Shown: positions 8,839-20,739, counted from the stretch's first letter. The stretch: DNA of 64,000 nt from Devosia ginsengisoli (GCF_007859655.1 NZ_CP042304.1:1860001-1924000); one strand, 5' to 3'. A program made the numbers and translations. Notes: generated from the letters alone by a model not told the origin.

Positions 8839-9756
8839 TCAGGCGGCGTCGACCGCCGCGACCTCGTGCCGCCGCCCCAGGATACGGCCCAGCGCCAGCG
8901 CCAATGGCGAGCGGTTATGGGTATAGATGTGAAATTCGGTCACGCCCTCATCCACCAGCTCGGTCACCTGCTCCGCTGCCACGGCGGCGGCTACCAGGGC
9001 ATGGGTTTCCGGGTCATTGTCGAGCCCGTCGAACCGTTCGGCCAGCCAGCCGGGAATGGCCGTGCCGCAGCGCGCGGCGAAGCTGGCAATCTGCCGGAAG
9101 CTATGGATCGGCTGGATGCCCGGCACGATCGGCGCGGTGATCCCGGCCGCGCGGGCGCGGTCGAGATAGCGCAGATAGTCCGAATTGGAGAAGAACATCT
9201 GCGTGAGCGCACGAGTGGCGCCTGCATCGATCTTGCGCTTCAGGTTGTCGATCTCGTTGTTCCAGTCGGGGCTCTGCGGATGCCGCTCCGGATAGGCCGA
9301 TACCGAAATGTCGAAATCGCCGATGCGGCGGATGCCCTCGACCAGCTCGATCGCATTCCGATAGCCCTCGGGATGGGGCACGAAGGGCTTGCCGACGCCT
9401 TCCGGCGGATCGCCACGCACTGCCACGATACGGTTGATGCCCGCTTCCCTGTAGCCGCGCACCACGTCATCGACCTCGGCCCGGCTCGCGCCCACGCAGG
9501 TCAGATGCGCCGCGGCATCGACGCCGGTCTCGGCCTTGATGCGGCGAACCATGCGCAAAGTGCGCTCGCGGGTGGACCCACCAGCACCATAGGTAACTGA
9601 AACGAAACGCGGCTTGAGCGGCGCCAGCCGATGCACAGTGTCCCAGAACTTTTCCTCCATGACGTCGGTCTTGGGCGGGAAGAATTCGAAGGAAATCTGC
9701 AGGTCCGGGCGATCATGCGCTGTCTGGCGGCTGGCGCGGAGGTTGTCGTCGAGCAT
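8839..9756 (-). CDS. metF: Methylenetetrahydrofolate reductase
   Basis: FAD-dependent reduction of 5,10-methylene-THF to 5-methyl-THF, which supplies the methyl group for methionine synthesis. The 305-residue barrel shows the family opening ISFEFFPPKTDVMEEKFW, the SVTYGAGGSTRERT segment, and HLTCVGASRAEVDD. It starts 12 bases after the ArsR-methyltransferase gene, a pairing common in Rhizobiales, so both are likely read from the operator-bearing promoter upstream of that gene. Confidence 0.96.
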   Translation of the reverse strand: MLDDNLRASRQTAHDRPDLQISFEFFPPKTDVMEEKFWDTVHRLAPLKPRFVSVTYGAGGSTRERTLRMVRRIKAETGVDAAAHLTCVGASRAEVDDVVRGYREAGINRIVAVRGDPPEGVGKPFVPHPEGYRNAIELVEGIRRIGDFDISVSAYPERHPQSPDWNNEIDNLKRKIDAGATRALTQMFFSNSDYLRYLDRARAAGITAPIVPGIQPIHSFRQIASFAARCGTAIPGWLAERFDGLDNDPETHALVAAAVAAEQVTELVDEGVTEFHIYTHNRSPLALALGRILGRRHEVAAVDAA

Positions 9757-9768
9757 TGATCTATCCGT

Positions 9769-10719
9769 TCAAGTCTTGTCGCTGAGGCGCCACAGGCAGA
9801 CCGTCAGCCCACGTTTACTGTTCTCGCCGGGAAACTCGTGCACCGCCTCGACCGCAAGGCCGGCAGTAGCGGCCCAGCCGCTCATCTGGAGCTGCGACAG
9901 GCCGAGCCGCCGATGGGCATGCTCGCTGCGCAGGAATTCGAGATCGTGCGGGGCGAAATCGACAATGATCATTTCCCCGCCCGGTTTCAGCAGGCGTCTC
10001 GCCTGCGCCAGCATGCGCCCCGGATCGTCGAAATAATGCAGTACCTGATGGATGACGATGACATCGGCCGGTCCGGCCGCCAGATCGACATCGCCGATAT
10101 CGCCCAGCCGCACCTGGGCATGGGTAATGCCTGCCGTGGCCAGCCGCGAGCGGGCCACGGCCAGCATTTCGCGGCTCGAATCGATACCGATGCCGCGCTT
10201 GTAGGAGCCCGAGAGCACTTCGAGCATCCGCCCGGTGCCGGTACCCAGGTCGATCAGCGTCTCGACGCGTCGCCCGCCCAGGGCAGCAACCACCGCGGCT
10301 TCCACCGCTTCCTCGGGCACATGCAGGGTCTTGAGCAGGTCCCAGCTACTGGCGACCTTGGCAAAATATTCGGTAGCCTGCGCCTGCTGGCTGGTGCGCA
10401 CGGCCTGCTGCCGCTCGATGTCACGCCGGCGCTCCGGATCGTGCCCATCCACCCGCTCGATGAGCCATTCGGCCAAAGCGGCGCCATGCCCGTCCTGCGC
10501 CAGGCCATAATAGGCCCAGGCGCCCTCGGCATTACGCTCGATCAGCCCGGCATCGGCCAGGAGCTTGAGATGCCGCGACACACGCGGCTGGCTCTGCTTG
10601 AGGATTTCCGTCAGGTCCTTGACCGAATGGTCGCCATCGGACAACAGCGCCAGCAGGCGCAGCCGGGTCCCCTCCCCCGCCGCCTTGAGCACGCTAACCA
10701 GTTCATCCAGCTCGGCCAT
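9769..10719 (-). CDS. ArsR-family regulator fused to a SAM-dependent methyltransferase domain
   Basis: 316 residues. Residues 1-90 form an ArsR winged helix (LLALLSDGDHSVKDLTEILKQSQPRVSRHL), and residues about 140-300 a class I methyltransferase fold with the SAM loop LIDLGTGTGRMLEVL. Fusions of this kind beside metF are linked in the comparative-genomics literature to control of the methionine/SAM cycle by SAM or S-adenosylhomocysteine binding. Here the effector is inferred, not shown. A perfect palindrome sits 14 bases upstream of the start, so autoregulation together with metF is likely. Confidence 0.9.
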   Translation of the reverse strand: MAELDELVSVLKAAGEGTRLRLLALLSDGDHSVKDLTEILKQSQPRVSRHLKLLADAGLIERNAEGAWAYYGLAQDGHGAALAEWLIERVDGHDPERRRDIERQQAVRTSQQAQATEYFAKVASSWDLLKTLHVPEEAVEAAVVAALGGRRVETLIDLGTGTGRMLEVLSGSYKRGIGIDSSREMLAVARSRLATAGITHAQVRLGDIGDVDLAAGPADVIVIHQVLHYFDDPGRMLAQARRLLKPGGEMIIVDFAPHDLEFLRSEHAHRRLGLSQLQMSGWAATAGLAVEAVHEFPGENSKRGLTVCLWRLSDKT

Positions 10720-10732
10720 CTGCCCCTCACGA

Positions 10733-10754
10733 GATATAAAGATATCTTTATATC
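10733..10754 (-). promoter_or_regulatory. 22-bp perfect palindrome, probable operator of the ArsR-methyltransferase regulator
   Basis: The half-site GATATAAAGAT is followed immediately by its exact reverse complement. It is AT-rich in a GC-rich genome and lies 14 bases before the start codon, typical of an ArsR-family site. It would control the regulator and metF. Confidence 0.8.
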
Positions 10755-10810
10755 GAAATTCAGGTGAGGTCTAGGGGGAAGTGGGTGCGATGCGTCGCCA
10801 AATACCAAAC

Positions 10811-10894
10811 GTCACCCTCGGGCTTGACCCGAGGGCTCTGGACTTGCGGTGCATTGGTTAAGTGAAGCTCCCTTGGGTCAGGCCCGAGGGTGAC
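10811..10894. repeat. Paired palindromic repeat, family R1
   Basis: Two arms, each itself palindromic (GTCACCCTCGGGCTTGACCC and CCCTTGGGTCAGGCCCGAGG), in inverted orientation around CTCTGGACTTG. The element is 84 bases long, exactly like the copy at 39474-39557. Confidence 0.75.
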
Positions 10895-10910
10895 GATCCA
10901 GGTAGAACGC

Positions 10911-12041
10911 CTAGGCGCTCATCGCAGCACGTTCTTCGCTGACCGCGCGTTTGCGAAAGGAATGGGCGCGCCACAGTTCGAAAATACCGATGGCTTCTTC
11001 CTTGTCGATGGCCTCGAAGCGGCTGACGACCATGGCCTTGTCGGCCTCGCTCGGCAGGTCGCGCCATGGCAGGGTTGCCACGGTGGCCTCGAACAGGTCC
11101 GGCGACATGCCGGCGGCCTTGAGCGCCACGGTGATCGCCACATAATCCTGGCTGGCGAGCCATTTGACGAAGACTTCGGGCGCCACGCGCAGGATGACGG
11201 TCAGCGCCGCCGCCGCATGGTGGCCATAGCCGAAGCGGGCGAAACGGGTCAGCGCGCGGTCGTCGAGCTGCTTGCGGTCGCTCAGCGCCTTGACCTGGTT
11301 ATAGGCCACCTTCCATTCGGTGGCCGAGAAGCCGGCGCGGTTGCGTAGCCGATTATAGACCACGGCATTGACCTTGCCGGCCGCGACCGGATCGAGGCCG
11401 CGATCGACCTGGCCTAGCGTTTCCAGCACTTTTGAGGCCACCGAGTCGATTTCGCCGCGCAGGCTCTTCCAGTCGATTTCCGGACGGTTGCGCAGGTCGG
11501 CGGCAATCTCGGCATCGCGCGTGGCGCGCTCCACCAGCTTTTCCAGCGTCGCCTTGTCGAATTCGGCATTGGTATTGCGCACCAGGCGCACCACCGACGT
11601 GCGGTCGCCATGCTCGACAATGGCCTCGCCCACCCGTTCGGGCACGCTGGCGCGGCCGGCAATGGCCAGGCGATGCTCTTCGCTCTGGCGACCGATAATG
11701 TCGATCAGGTCGTCGTCACTGAGCACATTGGAGAATTCGAGCAGGGGCTTGGCCACCTCGATATCGTCATTGGCGAGCTTGACCACGACAGTGCCCGGCG
11801 CGCGCTCCAGCGGGGCCAGGAGCTTGGCGACATGCGCCCGCGCCTCGACCTCGACCAGTTCGGCCAACTGGCACAGCACTTCGTCATACTGAGCGACCTG
11901 TTCGTCGTCGCACCGGTCCGAGACGTAGCTGAAGAGCTGCGCCATGTTGCGGAACAACTGTTCCCGTTCCGGTTGGTTGTCTTCGCCATTGAGGACCCGG
12001 AAACTCGAAAATGCCCGCTGGCCTTCATCAAGTTCGCTCAT
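10911..12041 (-). CDS. DUF2336 domain protein
   Basis: 376-residue all-helical protein without signal peptide or membrane segment. The repeated short helices (such as DDDLIDIIGRQSEEHRLAIAGR and SVPERVGEAIVEHG) match the DUF2336 family, whose function is not established and which is found mainly in alphaproteobacteria. The ATG at 12041 is chosen over an upstream in-frame start because GGGAGAG lies eight bases before it. The winged-helix/TPR gene ends 99 bases upstream on the same strand. Confidence 0.8.
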   Translation of the reverse strand: MSELDEGQRAFSSFRVLNGEDNQPEREQLFRNMAQLFSYVSDRCDDEQVAQYDEVLCQLAELVEVEARAHVAKLLAPLERAPGTVVVKLANDDIEVAKPLLEFSNVLSDDDLIDIIGRQSEEHRLAIAGRASVPERVGEAIVEHGDRTSVVRLVRNTNAEFDKATLEKLVERATRDAEIAADLRNRPEIDWKSLRGEIDSVASKVLETLGQVDRGLDPVAAGKVNAVVYNRLRNRAGFSATEWKVAYNQVKALSDRKQLDDRALTRFARFGYGHHAAAALTVILRVAPEVFVKWLASQDYVAITVALKAAGMSPDLFEATVATLPWRDLPSEADKAMVVSRFEAIDKEEAIGIFELWRAHSFRKRAVSEERAAMSA

Positions 12042-12140
12042 TGCCTGCTCTCCCGGCTTCTGCCGCAAATCTGGAGCCTGACGATGCACAGCCACCTTCT
12101 TGCGGGCCCTGAAAGCCGGCGCGGGCATTTGATTCAAATT

Positions 12141-13697
12141 TTAGCGAATGGATGCGGCCAGCAGCCTGGCAATGTCATCAGGAATGGCCTGCGGCCCCAC
12201 CAGCCGGCGCAGGCCGGTCGCCAGCCCGCGCATCACACTGGCCCGGTGCCCCGCGGCGAGGAAATGCCGCGCCGAGGTCTGGTAGAGGTGCCGCAGCACC
12301 TGCTGGCAACGCTCGGGCGAATAGGCCGAAAGCGCCGCCGCCACCGGCTCGGGCAGGTCATCGTCATAGGGCGAGATGAAGAATGGCGCCATCCAGCGGC
12401 TATTGGGCCGGGCGAGGTAAAGCTCCTCGCTGGTCCGGGCCACGCCCGGCCGGTCATTGCCCGCCATCAGCGCCGTGCATTTGAGCACCAGCAGATAGAT
12501 GTGAAAGTCCGACCCGAACTCGGCCAGCTCGATCCCCTTGTCGTAGAGCGCCACCGCCTCTGGTATGGCGCCCCGGCACATCAGCATCTGGCCGCGCGTG
12601 GCATAGGCCGCACCGAACGCCGTGCTGTCGGCAAAGGCTTCGTCGGCCAGTTGTTCGGCCAGTTCGAGATGCCCGCGATCGGTGAAGAACAGCAGCTTGG
12701 CCGCTGCCAGCTTGAGCAGGGCATTGTCCTCGATCCCCGCCAGGTTGCCGAGCACCAGCGTTTCGATTTCGTCTTCGAGCGCCGTGGCCCCGCCGGGAGA
12801 GGCCAGCCCCGGATCGGGCGGCCACTGGATAAGCCGGGCAAACAGGTTGAGCGCCCACAATATGGCCAGCGACGGATCGCCCGGCCGCTCGTCGCGCGCC
12901 TTGCGCAATTGCGCCTCGGCCTCGCGCCAGCGTTCGGGCGAGCGGGTCAAAGCGCGGCCCGCCTCGTTGAGCCGGATTTCCACCGGCACATCGGATGGCG
13001 TCAGCAGCTCGGAGCCATCAGGCACGGCGATATGGCGCCAGATGGCGCCGCGAGCCCAGCGGGCAATCGCCACACCCTGCCCGGCCGCCTCACGCTGCGC
13101 CATCCGCGCCCGCCGCGTCGCGATCACCCGGCCCGAAGGCAGGCTGCGCAGCGCCATGGCGGCATGCAGGTCCGACAGCTCCGCATGCAGGCTGATCTCC
13201 AGAGCAAAGGCGACCTGCGCCGCCTCGTCCCCCTGCCAGTCCGGCACCAGCACGACCTTGCGCCCGCTGCCCAACAGCGTGGCCAACTGATCGCTTATGC
13301 CCTGCACCAGGCTCGCCGCCGCGGCCGATTGCGCCTCGCCCCGCACCGGGCCCACCACGACGAAAGCCGCCACCCCATCCGGCCGGTCGGCAGCGGCGAT
13401 CCACACATAGCCTTCGCCATATTGCGTGGCGATGAAACGCGGCGCCCGTGCATCGTCACCCAGCCGCGCGCGCAGGCGATTGACGATAAAATCGACATTG
13501 CGCTCGCCGGCCATGCGGCCGGTCGCGGCCATGGCGCGGTGCAACTCGCTCCGGCTCAGCAATGCGCCGGGCCGACGGCTCAGCTCCATCAGCAGCACCC
13601 GCTCCTGGCGCGTGAAGACGATCTCGCTGCCATCGGCGCCACGGGCCGAACGCATCGATTCCTCGAATATCAATCCGTTGAAACTGTGCCTGCGCAA
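12141..13697 (-). CDS. Winged-helix (OmpR-type DNA-binding) regulator with TPR-like C-terminal half
   Basis: About 518 residues. The N-terminal 110 residues fit a transcriptional-regulatory C domain as in CadC (TRQERVLLMELSRRPGALLSRSEL, then NVDFIVNRLRARLGDD and the wing YGEGYVW). The rest is helical and TPR-like with no transmembrane segment, so it is a soluble regulator without a receiver domain. No ATG fits: TTG at 13697 (GGGGG 8-12 bases upstream) gives a natural N-terminus, but TTG at 13757 or ATG at 13655 are possible. The target is unknown. Confidence 0.75.
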   Translation of the reverse strand: MRRHSFNGLIFEESMRSARGADGSEIVFTRQERVLLMELSRRPGALLSRSELHRAMAATGRMAGERNVDFIVNRLRARLGDDARAPRFIATQYGEGYVWIAAADRPDGVAAFVVVGPVRGEAQSAAAASLVQGISDQLATLLGSGRKVVLVPDWQGDEAAQVAFALEISLHAELSDLHAAMALRSLPSGRVIATRRARMAQREAAGQGVAIARWARGAIWRHIAVPDGSELLTPSDVPVEIRLNEAGRALTRSPERWREAEAQLRKARDERPGDPSLAILWALNLFARLIQWPPDPGLASPGGATALEDEIETLVLGNLAGIEDNALLKLAAAKLLFFTDRGHLELAEQLADEAFADSTAFGAAYATRGQMLMCRGAIPEAVALYDKGIELAEFGSDFHIYLLVLKCTALMAGNDRPGVARTSEELYLARPNSRWMAPFFISPYDDDLPEPVAAALSAYSPERCQQVLRHLYQTSARHFLAAGHRASVMRGLATGLRRLVGPQAIPDDIARLLAASIR

Positions 13698-13833
13698 GAC
13701 TGTCTGCCCCCGAAGGCCGGAGATTTGCAGCGGCGGGCACCAATGACAAGCGGGCAAATCGCGAAAATCCGTCCATCAAACAACAAGCCAACAATCTCCG
13801 CGTAGCCTGCCGCCGAAGCATGGGGGGGAATCG

Positions 13834-14016
13834 ATGGAACGTGATCGGGACCGTAGCGAGGGGGCGCCGCTCGTGAGCGTCATGTTCACCGCCAGATTGG
13901 GCGGATCGGCCACACGCCCGATAGGCGAGGACCACCCTGTCGCAAGAAACGAGCCGCCGCCGCCGTCAAAGGCCGGCTTGTGGGAGCGCCTGAGCGACTG
14001 GCTGCGCCTGACCTGA
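13834..14016 (+). CDS. Possible 60-residue hypothetical protein
   Basis: ATG preceded by a run of seven G five bases upstream, which would be a strong ribosome-binding site. The product is basic at the N-terminus with a plausible C-terminal helix (WERLSDWLRLT). No family is recognised. It sits alone between the winged-helix regulator and katG and is followed by a 13-bp hairpin. It could equally be chance, as GC-rich DNA often leaves short frames open. Confidence 0.35.
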   Translation: MERDRDRSEGAPLVSVMFTARLGGSATRPIGEDHPVARNEPPPPSKAGLWERLSDWLRLT

Positions 14017-14040
14017 TCGGCTGGCCAGCCGGCCGGTCGC

Positions 14041-14078
14041 GGCATGCCCGAAGAGATTGAGCTCCCTTCGGGCATGCC
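14041..14078. repeat. 13-bp perfect inverted repeat
   Basis: GGCATGCCCGAAG (14041-14053) and its exact reverse complement (14066-14078) are separated by 12 bases. There is no T tract. It is placed between the short plus-strand frame and the katG terminator. Confidence 0.6.
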
Positions 14079-14086
14079 ATTCATGA

Positions 14087-14117
14087 AAAAGGCCCCGGGA
14101 CATGCCCGGGGCCTTTT
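14087..14117 (-). terminator. Intrinsic terminator of katG (bidirectional)
   Basis: The stem GGCCCCGGG with its complement is flanked by AAAA and TTTT, so it can act in both directions. It lies 16 bases beyond the katG stop. Confidence 0.85.
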
Positions 14118-14132
14118 GTTGGTTTCCGTCGC

Positions 14133-16432
<2,300 letters not shown>

Positions 16433-17335
16433 GTGAGCGTGTCCCTCAAACAGATGCAATATGCCCTGGCCGTGGCCCGGTCAGGCCATTTCGGGCGGGC
16501 AGCCGAGGCCTGCGCCGTGTCGCAGCCGGCTTTATCCCAGCAAATCCTGGCGCTTGAGGGCCTGTGCGGCGCGCCACTGTTCGACCGGCTGCGCAGCGGC
16601 GTCCGGCCCACCCCGCTTGGGCGGGAATTCATCGCGCTGGCCCAGCGCGTGGTCGAAAGCGCCGAGGCGGTCGAAACGCTCATTCTCGGCCATGCCGGCC
16701 AGCCCGACCGTCCGATCCGCTTCGGCCTGATTCCGACCGTGGCGCCCTATCTGCTGCCCGAGATTTTCCCGGCCCTCACCGCGGGCCTGCCGGGCCTCGA
16801 TTTCACCGTCAGCGAAAACCGCACCGATGCGCTGCTTGCAGGTCTCGCCGATGGCAGCCTCGATGTCGCGCTGATCGGCACCGCAGCGCCCAGCGATGGC
16901 CCGCGCCTGGTCAGCCGCCCCCTGTTCGACGACCCTTTCGTGCTGGCCACCAGCCGCGAGGAAACCACCACCGCACCGGTGTCGCTATCCAGCCTCGACC
17001 CCGATCGCATCCTGCTGCTCGACGAAGGCCACTGCTTCCGCGACCAGACCATTGCCGCCTGCCGGCTCGACAGCGATCCCGCCGGCCGCACTTTCGCTGC
17101 CACCTCGCTCTCGACCATTGTCGAATTCGTCGCCAACGGCCAGGGCGTGACCTTGCTGCCGCGCATTGCCCTGCGCAAGGAAGCCAACAATCCCCGCATC
17201 GCCATTCACGACCTGCTCTCGCCCGGCGCCGGCCGGCATCTGTCGCTGGTCTGGCGCGCCGCGACGCCCTTCGGCAAGACCTTCGATAAGATGGCCGAAC
17301 TCATCGGTCGCAGCGGCAACGCGCCAGGAGACTAG
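16433..17335 (+). CDS. oxyR: Hydrogen-peroxide sensor and LysR-type activator OxyR
   Basis: 300-residue LysR-family regulator with an N-terminal winged helix (LAVARSGHFGRAAEACAVSQ) and a periplasmic-binding-protein-like effector domain. The redox pair is visible: Cys201 and Cys210 in DEGHCFRDQTIAAC, with the same spacing as Cys199/Cys208 of E. coli OxyR. This separates it from ordinary LysR proteins and, with the divergent katG, makes the call firm. The start is GTG. Confidence 0.95.
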   Translation: MSVSLKQMQYALAVARSGHFGRAAEACAVSQPALSQQILALEGLCGAPLFDRLRSGVRPTPLGREFIALAQRVVESAEAVETLILGHAGQPDRPIRFGLIPTVAPYLLPEIFPALTAGLPGLDFTVSENRTDALLAGLADGSLDVALIGTAAPSDGPRLVSRPLFDDPFVLATSREETTTAPVSLSSLDPDRILLLDEGHCFRDQTIAACRLDSDPAGRTFAATSLSTIVEFVANGQGVTLLPRIALRKEANNPRIAIHDLLSPGAGRHLSLVWRAATPFGKTFDKMAELIGRSGNAPGD

Positions 17336-19021
17336 CTGTTGTTCAGCGCGATGATCGTATCGAAATGCGCGGTGCCCTTGGTCTGGTAATAGTCCTGCAG
17401 GCGCTGATACGTTTGCGCCCCCGGAACCAGCCCGAACAGCCGCAGATTATTGGCCACGAAAATCCGTTCGATCTCCGCCGGGCCGAGCCCGGCCTCGTCC
17501 AGATAGCCCTCGATATGCGAGGGATATTGCTCATTGTCCCGCTCTTTTGAGATCATGTGCCAGTCGCTGCCGAAGACAATGTGATTGGCCAGGTCCGGGA
17601 CCCGGTCCAACGTCGCCTGCAACCCGGCAATGGCGATATAGCGGTTGGCACTCTCGGGATGCCGGGGGATCGCACGGGTCAGATAGGACAGGTCGGCGAA
17701 AACCTGGCCCGGATAATTCATCGCGAGGCCCGCGACGACCGCCTCCCAGGCATCGGATGGCGCATTCGGGTCGGATGCAAAGCCGCCGAAATGCGCCATG
17801 CACACCCGCAACTTGCTGAATTCATCGAACACACGGCGCCAACCGTCCGGATGGGCGCGCTCGCCGAATCCCTCGCCGGCCTCGTTGCCATCGGCAGTAT
17901 GGGCCAGGATGGGAATATCGAGCCTGCTGCAGGTCTCGTAGAGTTTCAGCAAAGCATCGTCCAGCCGCCCCCTGAAAGCCGCTTCCCAGCTCAGCCTTCG
18001 CCCGGGCCGGAAAGGCCAGGTCGCCCTCGGCATTGCCAATCGGCAGGAAGCCCATCGGCGGATAAATCTTGACGCCGACAGCGCCGCGCTGCTCGACAGC
18101 CTCGGTGATCAGCGCGATCGGGTCCGGCCCACTTGCCCGCCCGATATCGGCGACAACCTGCCGCCAGGGATTGAACGGCACGATCATCTGCATCAGCGTG
18201 CCGGTCCGGGTGCACCACTGCAGATCGCCCATCTGCTCGATCTGATAGGCGATCGAATGGGTGGGCTCCTCATCCAGCCAGCCGGAAAGATCCACCAGCG
18301 CCGCCGCGACCAGCGCCGGCCCTTCCCTGTTGGTATAGAGCCCGAAAAGCGTATCGAGGTTTTCCGCCTTCGGAGACGCCAGGCGACGGCCGAAGTCGAG
18401 CCCGCGCCCCAGCCAGCCGGACGAGTTCGCCAAGGTCTGCGCCCATTGATACCAGGCCTCTTCATGCTCCTTGATGGCCTGGTCGAGTTGGGCATTGATC
18501 TCCTCGCGAATGGCTTCGGCCGCGGCAGCACGATCCACATCCATGTCCGCGACAGCCCGTCCATGGGCCGCGAGTTCCTCGCCGAACGGCGGGAAATACA
18601 GCCGCTCAAACGTCGCGGTGTCGCGAAACAGCAGGCGCAGCGTTTCCGCCAGGCTGCCCAGAAACCGCTCTTCCGTCGCCCCGCGCGAAAAACGCTCCGA
18701 CAGTGGCGTTCCGGGCGGTGCCGGCTCAATGTCCTTCAGCGGTTCGATGGCCCGCACGACAACCGATGTCAGCACCGCCAGCAGGCCCTGCACCACCAGG
18801 GTCTTGTCGTGCCGCAACTCTTCCTGCTGCAAGGTCTCCTCGAACTGCCGTGCCTGGACGCGCCACAGAAAGCTCGCCCAGGGAAGATCAAGCACGTTGA
18901 AGATATGGGTATGAGCGTCGATGCCGATCCGGCGTTCGTTCATCTGCCCGATGGCAGGCGCGGGCAAAAGAGCCGTGGCAGCGCCCGCGGACAATAACCC
19001 CAGAACGCCCCGTCTTTTCAT
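17332..19021 (-). pseudogene. Exported amidohydrolase-family (TIM-barrel) protein interrupted by a frameshift
   Basis: Two overlapping frames encode consecutive parts of one protein. The upstream frame (19021 to about 17985) has a Tat-like signal (MKRRGVLGLLSAGAATALLP), the metal motif DAHTHIF and the segment VGVKIYPPMGFLPIG. The downstream frame (to 17332) continues with DIPILAHTADGNEAGEGFGE, VCMAHFGGF and the FGSDWHM metal motif. The sense switches frames near 17970-18000 (AKAE in one frame, FRGRLDDALLKLYETC in the other), consistent with one inserted or deleted base. Together about 560 residues of an amidohydrolase_2-like enzyme of unknown substrate. It is either a real mutation or a sequencing error. 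Its 3' end overlaps the oxyR stop. Confidence 0.8.
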
Positions 19022-19140
19022 CGGAAATCTCAGCAATGACCGCGACGCGCAAACATAGCACGGCCATGCGGCCATTCAACTATGCTTGCCGTGAGAGGAT
19101 TTACTGAGAAACTACAGTAGAGACGACACCGCAGACTATA

Positions 19141-20094
19141 TCAGGCCGCCGCCACCCGCGCCCGGCGGCGGAAACTGTCATAGCTGAACACCATCAGCGA
19201 CACCCAGATCAGCGCGAAACTCAGCAGCCGCAGCGCGTTGAGGTGTTCGCCGAACAGGAAGATCGCCACCAGGAACTGGATCGAGGGCGCGATATACTGG
19301 AACATGCCGATCGTGGTGAGCCGCAGCCGACGCACCGCAAAGGCGAACAGCAGCAGTGGAATGGCCGTGGCCGGCCCGGTCAGCACCAGCATGGTCATGA
19401 GATAGGGATCGGCATGGACGCCGGGGCCGGTCGCGATGAAGGTATAGATGATGAAGCCCAGCGCCACCGGTACCAGCATGGCCGTTTCGGCGAACAGGCC
19501 TGTGGCCGGCCCGAGATGCGCCGTCTTGCGGAAATAGCCGTAGAAGCCGAAGGACAGCGCCAGCCCCAGCGCGATGAACGGGATATTGCCCAGCCCGATC
19601 GCCTGGATGCCGATGGCCACGGCGGCGATCAGGATGGAAATGGTCTGCAGCCGGTTCTGCCGCTCGCCGAGCAGGATCATGCCCATCAGCACATTGACCA
19701 GCGGATTGATGAAATAGCCGAAACTGGCTTCCAGCACCTGCCCGGTTTCCACCGCCCAAACGTAAAGCAGCCAGTTTCCCGCGAGCAAAACGGCGGAAAG
19801 CAGCGTGCCAAGCGCGCGCTTCCTGTCGGCAAACAGCGCGCGAACCTCGCCGAAACCGCCGGAAAAGGCCAGAATGCCCGCCAGCAGCACCAGCGACCAC
19901 ACCGTGCGCTCGGCCACGATCAGCACCGAGCCGGCCGCTTCGACCTCGCGGAACAGCAGCGGCAGGAAGCCCCACAGCGTATAGGCGGCCAGGGCCGCCA
20001 GCACGCCGTTGCGGCCGTCATTTGCCGCCGCCTGGGACGGGGGAGAGGCCTCGGCCGGCGCGATAGCCTCCGGGGCGGATTCGGGCAGGGACAT
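19141..20094 (-). CDS. rarD: RarD-type drug/metabolite transporter (EamA superfamily)
   Basis: 317 residues with ten hydrophobic segments in two EamA repeats. The first repeat, LAAYTLWGFLPLLFREVEAAG, is close to the RarD signature. RarD proteins are annotated as chloramphenicol-sensitivity permeases; the true substrate is unknown. The ATG at 20094 (GGAG seven bases upstream) replaces a longer frame. Monocistronic by position: the frameshifted amidohydrolase starts 119 bases downstream of its stop on the same strand. Confidence 0.88.
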   Translation of the reverse strand: MSLPESAPEAIAPAEASPPSQAAANDGRNGVLAALAAYTLWGFLPLLFREVEAAGSVLIVAERTVWSLVLLAGILAFSGGFGEVRALFADRKRALGTLLSAVLLAGNWLLYVWAVETGQVLEASFGYFINPLVNVLMGMILLGERQNRLQTISILIAAVAIGIQAIGLGNIPFIALGLALSFGFYGYFRKTAHLGPATGLFAETAMLVPVALGFIIYTFIATGPGVHADPYLMTMLVLTGPATAIPLLLFAFAVRRLRLTTIGMFQYIAPSIQFLVAIFLFGEHLNALRLLSFALIWVSLMVFSYDSFRRRARVAAA

Positions 20095-20289
20095 CGAAAA
20101 ACTCCGCATCCCGGACGGGATGGCTGAAGCCAAGGTGATACCAGCGCCACGCCCTGGCTGCCAATCAGAGTTTGTGATCGGCCCATCTTGCAAAGCTGAT
20201 GGGCAAGGCCAACCTTTTTCGTGCCGGGGCGTTTGGCCTCAAGCGCGCAACGCGCTTTCCATCACGACCAACACCAGCAGGAGCACATC

Positions 20290-20739
20290 ATGAAAAAGAC
20301 CGTCACCTGGGTTTTGATCGCCGACGGCGCGCAAGCGCGCGTCCTCGAAAACACCGGTCCGGGCAAAGGGCTCAAGCAGGTGGATGGTCTCGACTGGGCC
20401 ATCGAACCGCTCTCGGCGCAGGAGATCGTGACCGACCGCCCCGGCCGCGGTCACTCCTCGGCCGGCAGCGGCCGCAGCGCCATGGAGCCCCGCACCGACC
20501 CGGTAGAACACCGCGAAAGCGAATTCGTGAAATCGGTGGCCGCCACCCTGGACCGCCGGCAGCAGAGCGGCGCCTTCGATCGCCTCGTCATCGCCGCCTC
20601 CCCCATCGCGCTCGGCAATATCCGCAAGGCCCTGACGCCTGCCGTCAAGAAAGCCATCGTCGCCGAACTGAACAAGGACCTGACCAACACCCCCACGGCT
20701 CAACTCGACCAGCACCTGGACGGCATCATCGCAGCCTGA
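20290..20739 (+). CDS. Host attachment protein family member
   Basis: 149 residues starting with the family pattern KTVTWVLIADGAQARVLEN, followed by a polar loop with EPRTDPVEHRESEFVKSVA and the core FDRLVIAASPIALGNIRKAL. This matches the family annotated as host attachment protein after work in plant-associated bacteria; its biochemical role is unclear. AGGAG is eight bases before the ATG. No signal peptide is present, so the product should be cytoplasmic. A hairpin follows the gene. Confidence 0.85.
   Translation: MKKTVTWVLIADGAQARVLENTGPGKGLKQVDGLDWAIEPLSAQEIVTDRPGRGHSSAGSGRSAMEPRTDPVEHRESEFVKSVAATLDRRQQSGAFDRLVIAASPIALGNIRKALTPAVKKAIVAELNKDLTNTPTAQLDQHLDGIIAA

Noticed and set aside
10719..10810. 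SAM or SAH riboswitch in front of the metF operon
   Set aside because: The leader is too short and shows only the protein-type palindrome.
11610..13805. 731-residue frame on the plus strand opposite the DUF2336 and winged-helix genes
   Set aside because: Its protein is rich in His, Arg, Gln and Gly and matches no family; the minus-strand frames have clear domains. It is an antisense shadow of GC-rich coding DNA.
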